A stretch of DNA of 64,000 nt, from NCBI GenBank assembly GCA_016931935.1, contig JAFGDW010000320.1, positions 1 through 64,000 on the forward strand, given 5' to 3'. Of this stretch, positions 9,457-18,500 are shown piece by piece (position 1 is the stretch's first letter; every line of letters starts with the position of its first letter). The notes below the pieces were generated by a model. It was not told the origin of the DNA. It saw only the letters and a program-made list of their open reading frames with translations, and searched no databases. Position numbers and translations under genes: made by a program. This stretch comes from Candidatus Zhuqueibacterota bacterium. Its GTDB lineage: Bacteria; Zhuqueibacterota; Zhuqueibacteria; Thermofontimicrobiales; Thiofontviventaceae.

Positions 9457-10689
9457 TTATGCCAACAGGTCAACAGCCACCAGACACATTAATCCAGCAA
9501 AATCGACGAGCTGTTTAATTTCGACATATTCATCCGCCAGGTGGAAAGCATCATCATCACCGGGACCGAAACCAACGGCCGGGATGCCATTTAGCACCAA
9601 TGTTTTGGCGAACGTGCCACCGCCCATACCAAATGTTTCCGGCGTGAATCCAAGAAATTCCTGTGTGTTTTGCTGAATCGCCTTTACCAGAGGATTATCC
9701 GGCTCAATTTTATGAGGATCGCTCCATTCATCGATATGAATTTTGAAAGTGCCAGGAACGCTATCAATGACGCGTTGCAATTCCGCCACGACTTTTTCCC
9801 TGGTTTGTCCCGGAAGCGTCCTAATATCCAGCACAATACTGCATTCACCGGCGACAATATTGGCCGCAGCGCCACCGTGGATTTCTCCTAAATTCATCGT
9901 TGGTTCCACCAGCAACGGATGGGGCGCAAAATTCATTCTCATTTTTTCGAACTTACTCACCAACGCCGCCATTGGATAAATTGCATTCACCCCTCTCTCC
10001 GGTGTTGATCCATGCGCCTGTTTTCCGATACTTGTAATTTTAACGACCATACGCCCTTTTTCCGCAATGTCGATCCGTTTCATATTTTCACCAATATCCG
10101 GGATAATAGCGCAAGTCGGCTGGATGTGTTTCTCGGCCAGTAAAAATTCTATCCCATAATCAACGCCATCCGGATCGGTGGCTTCTTCGTCTGAAAGCGC
10201 GGAAATCATGAATTGCCCGGCGAGTTGGTCATCTCCCACTACTTGCTTCATAACGCGTGCAGCGACCAAACTGCTGGCCAATGGGCCTTTGTTATCCAGC
10301 ACACCGCGGCCAATCATGTTGCCATTACGAACAATCACTTGCCAGGGATCGCTGGTCCAGCCATCGCCAGCCGGTACAACATCCATATGGGCAGCCACCA
10401 ACAGCTTTGCATTGCTCTTACCGCGACCAACCGTACCGACCACATTCGGTCGTTCAGGAATCCGTGCAAATTGTTGGTAAGGAATATGCCATTCATCCAG
10501 CGACCGTTTCACAATATCTGCCACCCGGTACTCATCGCCACGAGCTGATAGATATGGATGTTCGCCCAGTTTGTCGCTCGTCACATTCACCGTTCGTTCC
10601 CGACACATCTCGGTCGTCAGCGCGACAATGTCGCGTTCGATGGCTTCACGATTGACTTCAAAATAATCTTTAATTTTTGATTTTAACAT
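9457..10689 (-). CDS. M20 family metallopeptidase (ArgE/DapE-like)
   Basis: A 410-residue zinc hydrolase of the M20 family. Metal and catalytic motifs are AAHMDVVPAGDGW (His, Asp), GRGVLDNKGP (bridging Asp) and SALSDEEATDPDG (catalytic Glu pair); the C-terminal metal His is in DDDAFHLADEYV. A dimerisation 'lid' insert of about 110 residues (starting KMRMNFAPHPL) is present. The family includes acetylornithine deacetylase, succinyl-DAP desuccinylase and dipeptidases. No arginine or lysine pathway gene is adjacent, so the substrate is left open. There is no clear ribosome site at the ATG. Confidence 0.88.
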   Translation of the reverse strand: MLKSKIKDYFEVNREAIERDIVALTTEMCRERTVNVTSDKLGEHPYLSARGDEYRVADIVKRSLDEWHIPYQQFARIPERPNVVGTVGRGKSNAKLLVAAHMDVVPAGDGWTSDPWQVIVRNGNMIGRGVLDNKGPLASSLVAARVMKQVVGDDQLAGQFMISALSDEEATDPDGVDYGIEFLLAEKHIQPTCAIIPDIGENMKRIDIAEKGRMVVKITSIGKQAHGSTPERGVNAIYPMAALVSKFEKMRMNFAPHPLLVEPTMNLGEIHGGAAANIVAGECSIVLDIRTLPGQTREKVVAELQRVIDSVPGTFKIHIDEWSDPHKIEPDNPLVKAIQQNTQEFLGFTPETFGMGGGTFAKTLVLNGIPAVGFGPGDDDAFHLADEYVEIKQLVDFAGLMCLVAVDLLA

Positions 10690-10885
10690 TGTAAATTTGA
10701 AAGGTCAGGTGATAAATATAATGCAGCTGTTGCCAGTTACTTCAGCAATCAGCCGTCAGCGTTTAGCTTAAAAACCCAACTTTTATACGAAAATCGAACC
10801 TTAATTTTATCCTATTATTGCGTATCTATTCTGTTGTCCGTTGTCCATTTTCCCTTTTTCCGTCTCACTTCTCACGTCTACCGTC
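10690..10885. repeat. Word-like degenerate repeat in short gap
   Basis: About 10825-10890 reads GTTGTCCGTTGTCCATTTTC followed by CGTCTCACTTCTCACG and CTACCGTCTCACG, a local near-tandem array of the CNTCTCACN word that is also seen at 7200-7270 and 2850-2880. It separates the GNAT/thioesterase operon from the M20 gene. No gene is visible. Confidence 0.4.
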
Positions 10886-11353
10886 TCACGTACTAATCAT
10901 TTTCTCAAACAAATCATAATGTTTATCTGACATGCCCAACGCCCGGTATACGGCTTGTGCCCGTGCATTACTTTTTTCAACATACAGCCGGATACCTCGA
11001 ATTTGTTGGTCCACCGCCATTGTCTCGATGAATTTAAACATCTTCCGAAAAACGCCTTCTCCGCGAAACGCTGGCACGACGTATACACTGTGCAGCCACC
11101 ATACATCGCAATTGCGCCAGTCGCTCCATTCGTTCAGCACCAGCATGCAGGCAATCGGTGCGTTATCATCGATAGTTCGTGCAAGCACATAAAAGCCACG
11201 ATCGGGTTCATCAAATATATGCTGCACGCCGGCCAAAACCACATCGAGACTCAACGCCATTGCTTCGGTCTCGTAAGCCATCGCCACCTGACTTTCTGCG
11301 ATGAAACGAATATCATTCACAACCGCCCGTTCAATATTAACCTGCGAACTCAT
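10886..11353 (-). CDS. GNAT family N-acetyltransferase
   Basis: A 155-residue acetyltransferase. The acetyl-CoA-binding motif A is VYVVPAFRGEGVFRKMFKFI (R-G-E-G-V-F), preceded by a beta-strand WWLHSVYVV and followed by the typical helix and the IRLYVEKSNARAQAVYRALGM strand-helix near the C-terminus. Its ATG overlaps the stop of the thioesterase gene by four bases (ATGA, 11350-11353), so the two are translationally coupled. The acceptor substrate cannot be predicted. Confidence 0.85.
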   Translation of the reverse strand: MSSQVNIERAVVNDIRFIAESQVAMAYETEAMALSLDVVLAGVQHIFDEPDRGFYVLARTIDDNAPIACMLVLNEWSDWRNCDVWWLHSVYVVPAFRGEGVFRKMFKFIETMAVDQQIRGIRLYVEKSNARAQAVYRALGMSDKHYDLFEKMIST

Positions 11354-11745
11354 ACAAACTTCCCTTCTGGTGCATCCGGGTAGATTGGTACAGGATTGCG
11401 ATTTTCATCGACAGCAACAAACACTATCTCCGCCTCGGTTACCGGAATATTCTGAGATGGATCGTCGTACCGGCTTGCTACGACATCTACTTTCACCGTG
11501 ATACTGGTACGACCGATGCGAATTGTTTTCGTATAAAATGATACCTGATCGCCCACAAACACCGGATTATGAAAAATCACTTTGTTCAGCGCCACCGTAA
11601 CCCAATTCAGGACGGCGGTTTTGCGCGCTTCCAAAGCACCGGCTATATCGATGTGCGACAGAATGACGCCGCCGAAAACCGTGCCGTAGCGATTAGTATC
11701 TTTGGGCATCGGCATGACACGAAGAGTAGGTTCATTTTCTGACAT
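11350..11745 (-). CDS. Hotdog-fold acyl-CoA thioesterase (YciA-like)
   Basis: A 131-residue hotdog-fold thioesterase hydrolysing acyl-CoA. The family pattern NRYGTVFGGVILSHIDIAGALEARK carries the active-site Asp in the long helix; strands VIFHNPVFVGDQVSFYT and SITVKVDVVA follow. I placed the start at the ATG at 11745 rather than the in-frame GTG at 11757, because AGGTG sits a proper distance before this ATG and includes the GTG itself. It forms a two-gene operon with the downstream GNAT. Confidence 0.85.
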   Translation of the reverse strand: MSENEPTLRVMPMPKDTNRYGTVFGGVILSHIDIAGALEARKTAVLNWVTVALNKVIFHNPVFVGDQVSFYTKTIRIGRTSITVKVDVVASRYDDPSQNIPVTEAEIVFVAVDENRNPVPIYPDAPEGKFV

Positions 11746-11759
11746 AAGTTTTATCACCT

Positions 11760-11845
11760 AAATTGTGCTATTTGCTGTTGGATTTTGGCTAATAGCAAAA
11801 CGAAGAAACGGCCAATGGCTAATAGCCAATCGCCGTTTTTAAGTA
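11760..11845. repeat. Short palindromic intergenic repeat
   Basis: Contains the exact palindrome TGGCTA-A-TAGCCA (about 11816-11828) and an earlier copy of GGCTAATAGC, embedded in GCTATTTGCTGTTGG-type words shared with 2780-2810. Probably a decayed dispersed repeat between two minus-strand genes. Confidence 0.4.
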
Positions 11846-13081
11846 TTACTTTTTTAGTTCGAATTGATCAAACAACTCACTATTCGCCGTCCACGATTCG
11901 TACGACAATTTTTTAGGAGTCGCTGAGATTACCTGGAATAACTGACGGCCAGTGCCTATCTTCTCCATCAACTTTTCATACCGGGGATTCAAATCGTAAA
12001 TTTTAGTACCGGATACGGAAACGACATAAACGGTTCCCTGTTCATTATCGCCGACGAGTTTCCCATTAAATATTTTCCCGGTACGACCGTAGGTATGATC
12101 ATGACCCTGCAGCACCAAATCAACATGATACTTATCGTAAATCGGGCCGAATAATTGTTGCAGTTTCGGATTGTCACGATCGCGCCCGGTTGAATATAAT
12201 GGCTGATGCATTGCCGATATGGTCCAGCGATTGGGATTATCGGCCAGAATAGAATCGAGCCAGACGACCTGTTCTTCAAGCATCTCATTACCATTGAGCA
12301 TAATCAGTCGCACGCCCTGATAGTCGACAAAATACACCGTCTCTTCCAAACCCTTCGGTCCGTTTTGCGGCAACGTGAATTGTGGTCGCCAGAACTGATT
12401 TAAATGTGATTCCTTCTTCAAGCTATTCATTACTTTCGGATAACCATGATTGCCGGGAAGCAGCATCATTGGCGTCACCTGGGCAATCCAGCCGAAAGCA
12501 TCGTACAGTTCGCCCCACTCGTTATCACGGTCACCATGATTGACAATATCACCGACAAAGTGCCAAAACCGCGCATCAGGCGCTATTGTATACGCCATCC
12601 GGAACACACGGCTGCAGAGCGAATAGATATCATTTTGCGGATCACCAAAATTGACAAACTTAAACGGTTCCGGCTGTACGCTGGCCGTGCGAAACTGGTT
12701 CCACGGACTCCAATGATCGTTATCACCAACACGATACGCGTACAGTGTATTTGGCTGCAAGTTCGTAAACACCACTGAATGGTACTGTACTTTTTGATCT
12801 TCATTAATCGATACCCATTCGGATGTTGGGATAAATTTCAGCGCGTCTTCATCCAAATCGGGTTGGGCACGGGCAATTGTTATTTCCGCTTTGGGATCAC
12901 TTGCTTCTGTGGCTGTACGCCACGTCACAGCCATACTGGTGGCTGGTTGAGCGGTAACATTTAAAATGATTCGTTCGGGTTGTTGCGCATGCAACATGGA
13001 AAGGGGGGACAAAATTGTGAAAATCAGAAATGCAATAACATGGAAGCACAGATGTTGCAAGAAAATTTTTTGATTTATCAT
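11846..13081 (-). CDS. Secreted purple-acid-phosphatase-like metallophosphoesterase
   Basis: A 411-residue exported phosphoesterase. A hydrophobic signal (FHVIAFLIFTILSPLSMLHAQ) is followed by a fibronectin-III-like N-terminal domain with the purple acid phosphatase hallmark SMAVTWRTAT, and then the calcineurin-like dimetal domain. Metal-site motifs are FGDPQND, FVGDIVNHGDRDNEW, LPGNHGYP, AMHQPLYSTGRD and LQGHDHTYGR. It likely hydrolyses phosphomonoesters or diesters in the periplasm or outside the cell. AAGGA precedes the ATG. It is the last ordinary gene before the AT-rich cassette at 13.5 kb. Confidence 0.88.
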   Translation of the reverse strand: MINQKIFLQHLCFHVIAFLIFTILSPLSMLHAQQPERIILNVTAQPATSMAVTWRTATEASDPKAEITIARAQPDLDEDALKFIPTSEWVSINEDQKVQYHSVVFTNLQPNTLYAYRVGDNDHWSPWNQFRTASVQPEPFKFVNFGDPQNDIYSLCSRVFRMAYTIAPDARFWHFVGDIVNHGDRDNEWGELYDAFGWIAQVTPMMLLPGNHGYPKVMNSLKKESHLNQFWRPQFTLPQNGPKGLEETVYFVDYQGVRLIMLNGNEMLEEQVVWLDSILADNPNRWTISAMHQPLYSTGRDRDNPKLQQLFGPIYDKYHVDLVLQGHDHTYGRTGKIFNGKLVGDNEQGTVYVVSVSGTKIYDLNPRYEKLMEKIGTGRQLFQVISATPKKLSYESWTANSELFDQFELKK

Positions 13082-13525
13082 TCATTAATTCCTTATTATA
13101 ATTTGATTGTTTACTTTTTCATGTAACTCGGCTGGAATATGAAAAGTTTCGATTGAAACATTCATAGAGAATAGGGGAGTAATTTCATTGAAACACAGTG
13201 AGTTATCAGACTGTTATTTATTAAGATGAACATTAGACAGTTAGCTAAAGCCCAAGTCGTTTTCGTCAGTGGCTTTATGCCAAAGCAATTGAACAGGGAC
13301 ATAAATACAACCAAAACATTGTTCCCATATGAATCTCTTAATCATATCCGCAGTCTTCACTCTGATAAAGCACATTCAACTTTAGAAAACCAAACCATGC
13401 TATACTTTTAGTTGCAGAATTAATAAGTCAATCTACAAATCAGATTGAATTTTTATTCATATGTACTTAACAAGTACTCTTCCATCAAACTACCATTTTA
13501 ATCTTCTCAAAACACATAAATTGAC
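13082..13525. other. AT-rich gap beside the ATPase-TOPRIM cassette
   Basis: 444 bp with no recognisable gene, noticeably AT-richer than the phosphatase gene on its left. A 61-codon plus-strand frame (13226-13411) has no ribosome site and no recognisable features. The compositional change suggests this is the left margin of acquired DNA, but no direct repeats, integrase or tRNA were seen. Confidence 0.4.
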
Positions 13526-14062
13526 TTACTTTGCAGTTGAACGAATAAATTTTTTTACAAAATAACTAATCGATTGATTTTTCTGTATTGCTACGTCTAT
13601 AGAATAACAATTCAATATTTCTAGCATAAAATCAATACGTGAATTAAAATGTGTCGGAATGAGTTTATTGAATTCTTCTTTTGTCAGTTCGTTTGTCTGC
13701 TCTATCCAGGGCAGTTTTAATCGCTGTGATTCAGCTTGGTTTAGACCAGCAATATACCAACTCTCAATTTCCTTTATTACTACAGATATTTTTTCTTTGT
13801 TTACATATTCAAATCGTTCCGATATCTTTTCTTTTTTACTGGAAATACATGGCGAACTATTTATATCAGTGACAAGGATATAATCTGCATCCATTGCATC
13901 GATGCTGGTAATAAAACGATCAACATATCCCTTTTTTAAACTTGCATATAATCTTACTTCAACCCAATCATACTCCAGCAAAAAAATTGGTCTAAAGATT
14001 TTGGTAAATAGCATTTCATCATCGGTACCTTCCAACCAGATAAATAACCTTTTATATGCCAT
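13526..14062 (-). CDS. Small TOPRIM-like (OLD/RloB/DUF4276-type) protein
   Basis: A 178-residue protein that I cannot assign to a named family with certainty. The N-terminal strand and motif LFIWLEGTDDEMLF (Glu11) fit the start of a TOPRIM fold. YILVTDINSSP (Asp66, Asn68) fits the acidic DxD position with the second Asp replaced, and KEIESWYIAGL (Glu98/Glu100) resembles the late E-x-W motif of RloB/DUF4276 proteins. TOPRIM domains of this type are nucleases partnered with ABC-type ATPases in OLD, Gabija and PARIS systems. It starts 2 nt after the ATPase stop, so the two proteins almost certainly act together. Base composition is AT-rich like its partner. Confidence 0.6.
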   Translation of the reverse strand: MAYKRLFIWLEGTDDEMLFTKIFRPIFLLEYDWVEVRLYASLKKGYVDRFITSIDAMDADYILVTDINSSPCISSKKEKISERFEYVNKEKISVVIKEIESWYIAGLNQAESQRLKLPWIEQTNELTKEEFNKLIPTHFNSRIDFMLEILNCYSIDVAIQKNQSISYFVKKFIRSTAK

Positions 14063-14064
14063 AG

Positions 14065-15327
14065 CTATATCCCGAGCAAATTCTGAACAAAAAGTTCTTC
14101 GATCCCGATTTCATTTTTCAAAAACGTTTTAACTTCTTCCTGATCACCCGGTTTTGAAATCGTTGAAAATCCATCTTTATCACGTGAAACAAATAAAATA
14201 TTCTCCAATCCCGCATGTTTCACCACCTCAGGATTATGCGTCGTAACAATTATTTGCTTATGCTTTGAAGCATCCTTCATCATTTCAATTAGCTTGGCAA
14301 TCAGGTAAGGATGAAGATTTCGTTCAGGTTCTTCAATAACTGTCATCTGCTTCATTTCGAAGTATAGGGCAACAATCAAAGCAGTAATGTTAACTGTTCC
14401 GTCGGAAATTAAAGATGCTGGTAAGAAATGTTTTTCACTATATTTTTCTTGTAAATTAAAAAGAAGCGATTTATCAGAATAGTTTTCTACATCAAGGTTT
14501 TTGATAAAGGGCAAAAGATTCTGAACCAAATTAAAAAGCGTTCTCTTTTTCTCCTTATCATCTAATATATTTTTAAGCACAATTGCCAAATTATTTCCAT
14601 CTTCTTCCAATTCTGCCTTGCCTGTTATCGATGTTGCCTTCTTGGGTAACTTTGGATCAAAATCATATATTGCTATGTTTTTAAAAATATCTCGCATGGG
14701 GGGGATTAAAAAAAAAGGAGTCTGTAACAAACTAATTTTCGGCTCCAGTTTCTCATCTAAGAAAAATGAAGGAAATAAATCATCTCTACTTAAAGGAATG
14801 TCTTGGGGCTCTGTTATTATCTCTATTTGAAATTTTCCGTTTGCCCGCGAGTAGATAATTTTACCTGTTCCTATAGCTTCATTTTCTTGAAAATCCTTCT
14901 GTTGCTCTTCGAACATGACAAATTCACATTTATGAATTAATTCATCATGTGCAATATAAAATCCATTATCATTTCTGTTAAAAGCAATTGCAAAGTCGTA
15001 TAAGACTTCCAAAGTCCGGATACCAATAGTTCCTTTCTTTTTTGTCCGACTTCCAAACCACCCAAATTTTTCATCTGAAGAAATATGTAATTCTAAATTT
15101 TCCTCACGACCGATTTTGAGATTTCTCAGGTATTCAACACTTCCCGCATCCATAGAGATTGCATTATCCAATCCATGATTAATTATATTTCTTATAAATC
15201 TAAAAATCTGGACAAAATTCGATTTACCGGAAGCATTTGAACCAATCAACACGTTAAAATTGCTTAGTTCTACTTCCATATTTTTAAAACTCTTAAAATT
15301 GGACACCCTTATTTTTTTAATTGCCAT
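14065..15327 (-). CDS. ABC-type AAA ATPase (AAA_15/AAA_21, OLD/RecF-like)
   Basis: A 420-residue SMC/ABC-class ATPase. It begins IKKIRVSNFKSFKNMEVEL, the classic OLD/RecF/AAA_15 N-terminus, with Walker A GSNASGKSN (about residues 29-37). The ABC signature is LISDGTVNITAL (from about 306), Walker B TVIEEPERNLHP (about 329-340), and the H-loop His lies in VTTHNPE (about 364). There is no long coiled coil; the middle lobe is small. I chose ATG 15327, with GGAGA about 8 nt upstream, over an earlier in-frame codon. Partner of the TOPRIM-like gene; the pair resembles anti-phage ATPase-nuclease modules such as PARIS, but with a much smaller effector. Confidence 0.85.
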   Translation of the reverse strand: MAIKKIRVSNFKSFKNMEVELSNFNVLIGSNASGKSNFVQIFRFIRNIINHGLDNAISMDAGSVEYLRNLKIGREENLELHISSDEKFGWFGSRTKKKGTIGIRTLEVLYDFAIAFNRNDNGFYIAHDELIHKCEFVMFEEQQKDFQENEAIGTGKIIYSRANGKFQIEIITEPQDIPLSRDDLFPSFFLDEKLEPKISLLQTPFFLIPPMRDIFKNIAIYDFDPKLPKKATSITGKAELEEDGNNLAIVLKNILDDKEKKRTLFNLVQNLLPFIKNLDVENYSDKSLLFNLQEKYSEKHFLPASLISDGTVNITALIVALYFEMKQMTVIEEPERNLHPYLIAKLIEMMKDASKHKQIIVTTHNPEVVKHAGLENILFVSRDKDGFSTISKPGDQEEVKTFLKNEIGIEELFVQNLLGI

Positions 15328-15518
15328 TAGAGATTCTCCACTATAAAAACGAGCGTAAAAGTCAAAAGTAAAAAACACGTTATGACACTTGTATTTTCAA
15401 CTTGATTTAAATTGATGAGTAACCTATATTACTCACATAAAATTATACAAATCACTCATCAAAAGCAAGCAAAAATTCGTGTTACTGAAATCGTGTTTTT
15501 ACAGGTAAACAAATTCCC
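15328..15518. promoter_or_regulatory. Divergent control region with palindromic operator candidate
   Basis: 191 bp between the divergent ATPase and lhr genes. A perfect inverted repeat TGAGTAA (15416-15422), 6-nt spacer, TTACTCA (15429-15435) is followed by a third related half-site CACTCATC (15453-15460). The arrangement suggests a dimeric repressor site controlling one or both genes. No helix-turn-helix gene is present in the cassette, so any regulator would act in trans. Confidence 0.5.
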
Positions 15519-18500
15519 ATGACCCCAACCGAACAGAACCTACTCTCCCGCTTCCATCCGGCGATTGCCGCATGGTTTAGCAACGCATTCGACACCATCA
15601 CGCCGCCGCAGATGATGGGCTGGCCCGCCATTTTCCGGCACGAGCACACGCTGATTCTCGCCCCTACCGGTTCCGGGAAAACGCTGACGGCTTTCTTGGT
15701 GTGTATTCATGAATTATTGAACATGCGTGCGGCGAACAGCAAACCGTTTGGTGTGCATACGCTGTACATTTCACCGTTAAAGGCGCTGAACTACGACATC
15801 GAGCGCAACCTGGAAGCACCGTTGACCGGCATTGCTGAACAGGCAAATAAACTCGGATTATCTGTACCCACCATCACTACGGCAGTGCGCACCGGCGATA
15901 CGCCGCAGAAAGAACGCCAACGCATGTTGCGCGAGCCGCCGGATATTCTCATCACCACGCCGGAGTCGCTGCATTTGCTGCTGACATCCGAACGGGCGCG
16001 GGAGATGCTGCGCACGGTGGAGTTTGTGATTGTCGACGAAATTCATGCGCTGTCGGACAACAAACGCGGCACCTTTCTGAGCATTTTATTGGAACGATTG
16101 CAGATCGTCGCGCGTCAGCCATTTACGCGCATCGGTTTGTCGGCGACACAGCGACCGCTGGAGGAAATCGCTAAATTTTTGAGCGGAGCGACATGGAACA
16201 CATCGGATGAAAAACCACTAGTAGTCGACCGGCCGGTGACAATTGTCGACACCGGTGTTCGCAAGTCGCTGGATTTGGAAATCATTGCGCCGGTGGAAGA
16301 TTTCAAAGCGCTGCCCGATGAATCGGTGTGGCCGGACATCTATCGTGAATTGATGGAGTTGATTCAGACGCACACATCCACGCTGATCTTTACCAATGGC
16401 CGGGCGGCTGCTGAACGCATCACTGCGGAAATTAATGACCGCGCCGGGCGCGAGTTGGCGAAGGCGCATCATGGCAGCGTGTCGAAAACGCGGCGACATG
16501 AGATCGAACACCAACTGAAACGTGGCGAATTAACGGTGCTGGTGGCCACAGCCACGCTGGAGTTGGGCATCGACATGGGCGCGATTGATTTGGTAGTGCA
16601 GGTGGAATCGCCGAAATCGGTTGCGCACGGGTTACAGCGCGTGGGTCGCGCCGGGCATTTGTTTTCCAAAGTCAGCAAAGGCCGCATGATTCCCAAAACC
16701 CGCGCCGATTTGCTGGAAATGACCGTGATCGCCAAAGCCATGAAGGATGGCGATGTTGCTCCCATTAAAATTCCCACCAACTGCCTGGATATGCTGGCTC
16801 AGCAAATTGCTGCTATGGTGGCGCTGGAATCATGGAACGCCGACACATTATACGATGTAATCCGCTGCGCCTATCCCTACCGCACTTTACCGCGCGACCA
16901 TTTTATCGGTGTGGTGGAAATGTTGTCCGGGCGCTACCCGGAAGCGTCGTTTCGTGAATTGCGCCCGCGCATCTCGTGGGATCGCATTAACAACATCCTG
17001 CATTCGCTGCCGGGTACACAGCGCATGGTGATTATGAACGGCGGCGCAATTCCGGAAACGGGGCAGTACAGTTGCTATCTCGACGACGGACATACGAAAA
17101 TCGGCGAGCTGGAAGAAGAGTTTATTTACGAACGCCGGCTGGGCGAAGTATTCACGTTGGGAACCAGCCAGTGGCGCATCAAGGAAATTACGCACGACCG
17201 GGTCATCGTTTCACCCGCGCCTGGTGAAGTGGCGCGTTTGCCGTTTTGGAAGGGGGAATATTTCAGCCGCAGCGTGCATCTGGGCGAACGCATGGCGCAG
17301 TTCTGCCAGGAAATGCAGGATCGTCTTCAGCAACCATCAACAATTAATTGGCTACGACACGAATATTGTCTCGATGCCAATGCCGCTCAAAATTTGGTTA
17401 CATATTTTAAGGATCAATCAAAATCCATCGATTCCATTCCCACAGCTAACAATATTGTGGTTGAATGCTTCCGTGACGAGTTGGGCGATTTTCGTGTGGT
17501 GTTGATGACGCCTTATGGTGGACGACTGCACCTGCCCTGGCAATTGGCGTTACTGGCGCAGTTCCGTCAACAGATGCATGTGGAACCGGAATCGCTGCAT
17601 TCGGATATCGGCATCATGTTCTGCATCCCTTCGACTGATCTCCAGCTTATCGAACGCATTGTGCGCCAGGTAAACGCGGACAATGTTGAGCAGCTTATCA
17701 TTGAGGCCATTGCCAATTCGCCGTTTTTCGGATTACGTTTTCGCCAAAACGCCGGACGCGCCATGTTGCTGCCCGGCGCGCGTCCGGGCAAGCGCACGCC
17801 GCTGTGGTTACACCGCATGCGTTCGCGCGATTTGCTGGAAGTCGCCCGTCGGTACCCGTCGTTTCCGATTGTGATGGAAACGTACCGCGAAAGCCTTAAT
17901 GACATGCTGGCGATTCGCGAGCTAAAAATGCTGCTAAGGAATGTTGGAAGCGGCGAGACACGTATGCAGTTTAAGCACGTCAACCATCCGTCGCCGTTTG
18001 TTGCATCAATGTTGTTTGAGTTTATGGGCGGCTACATGTATTCCTACGACGCGCCTAAAAACGATTCAGGGGCGCTGCAACTCGATCAGGATTTGCTAAC
18101 GCAGTTGCTGCATGCCGACCGCCAGAGCGAGTTGTTCAACGAATCCATCGTCCACACCGTAGAAAGCCGGTTGCAGGGCGTCAACGACGGCTATCAGGCG
18201 CGCACACCGGCGGAGTGCGTCGAACTGTTGCGGCGCATTGGCGACGTAACGCCGGCGGAACTTGCCGCACGGATTCAGTTCGACGCCAATCTTATACTGT
18301 CGGAGCTTTCTCAATCATATCAAATCGTATACATCCACCTGGATGGTGTTGCTGAGCCGCAGCGCTGGATTTGCACCGAGGATTTCTTTCTGTACGCCGC
18401 AGCGCTTACCACTAAAAATGAGGTCGTTGAATTGCATCCGCGCATGCAGCCAGACGCTCACGATGAGTTAGCGCCGGATGTCATTACCAAAATTTTTAAA

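Noticed and set aside
13226-13411. 61-codon plus-strand frame beside the TOPRIM-like gene, considered as a third cassette component
   Set aside because: No ribosome site, opposite orientation to the cassette and no recognisable features.
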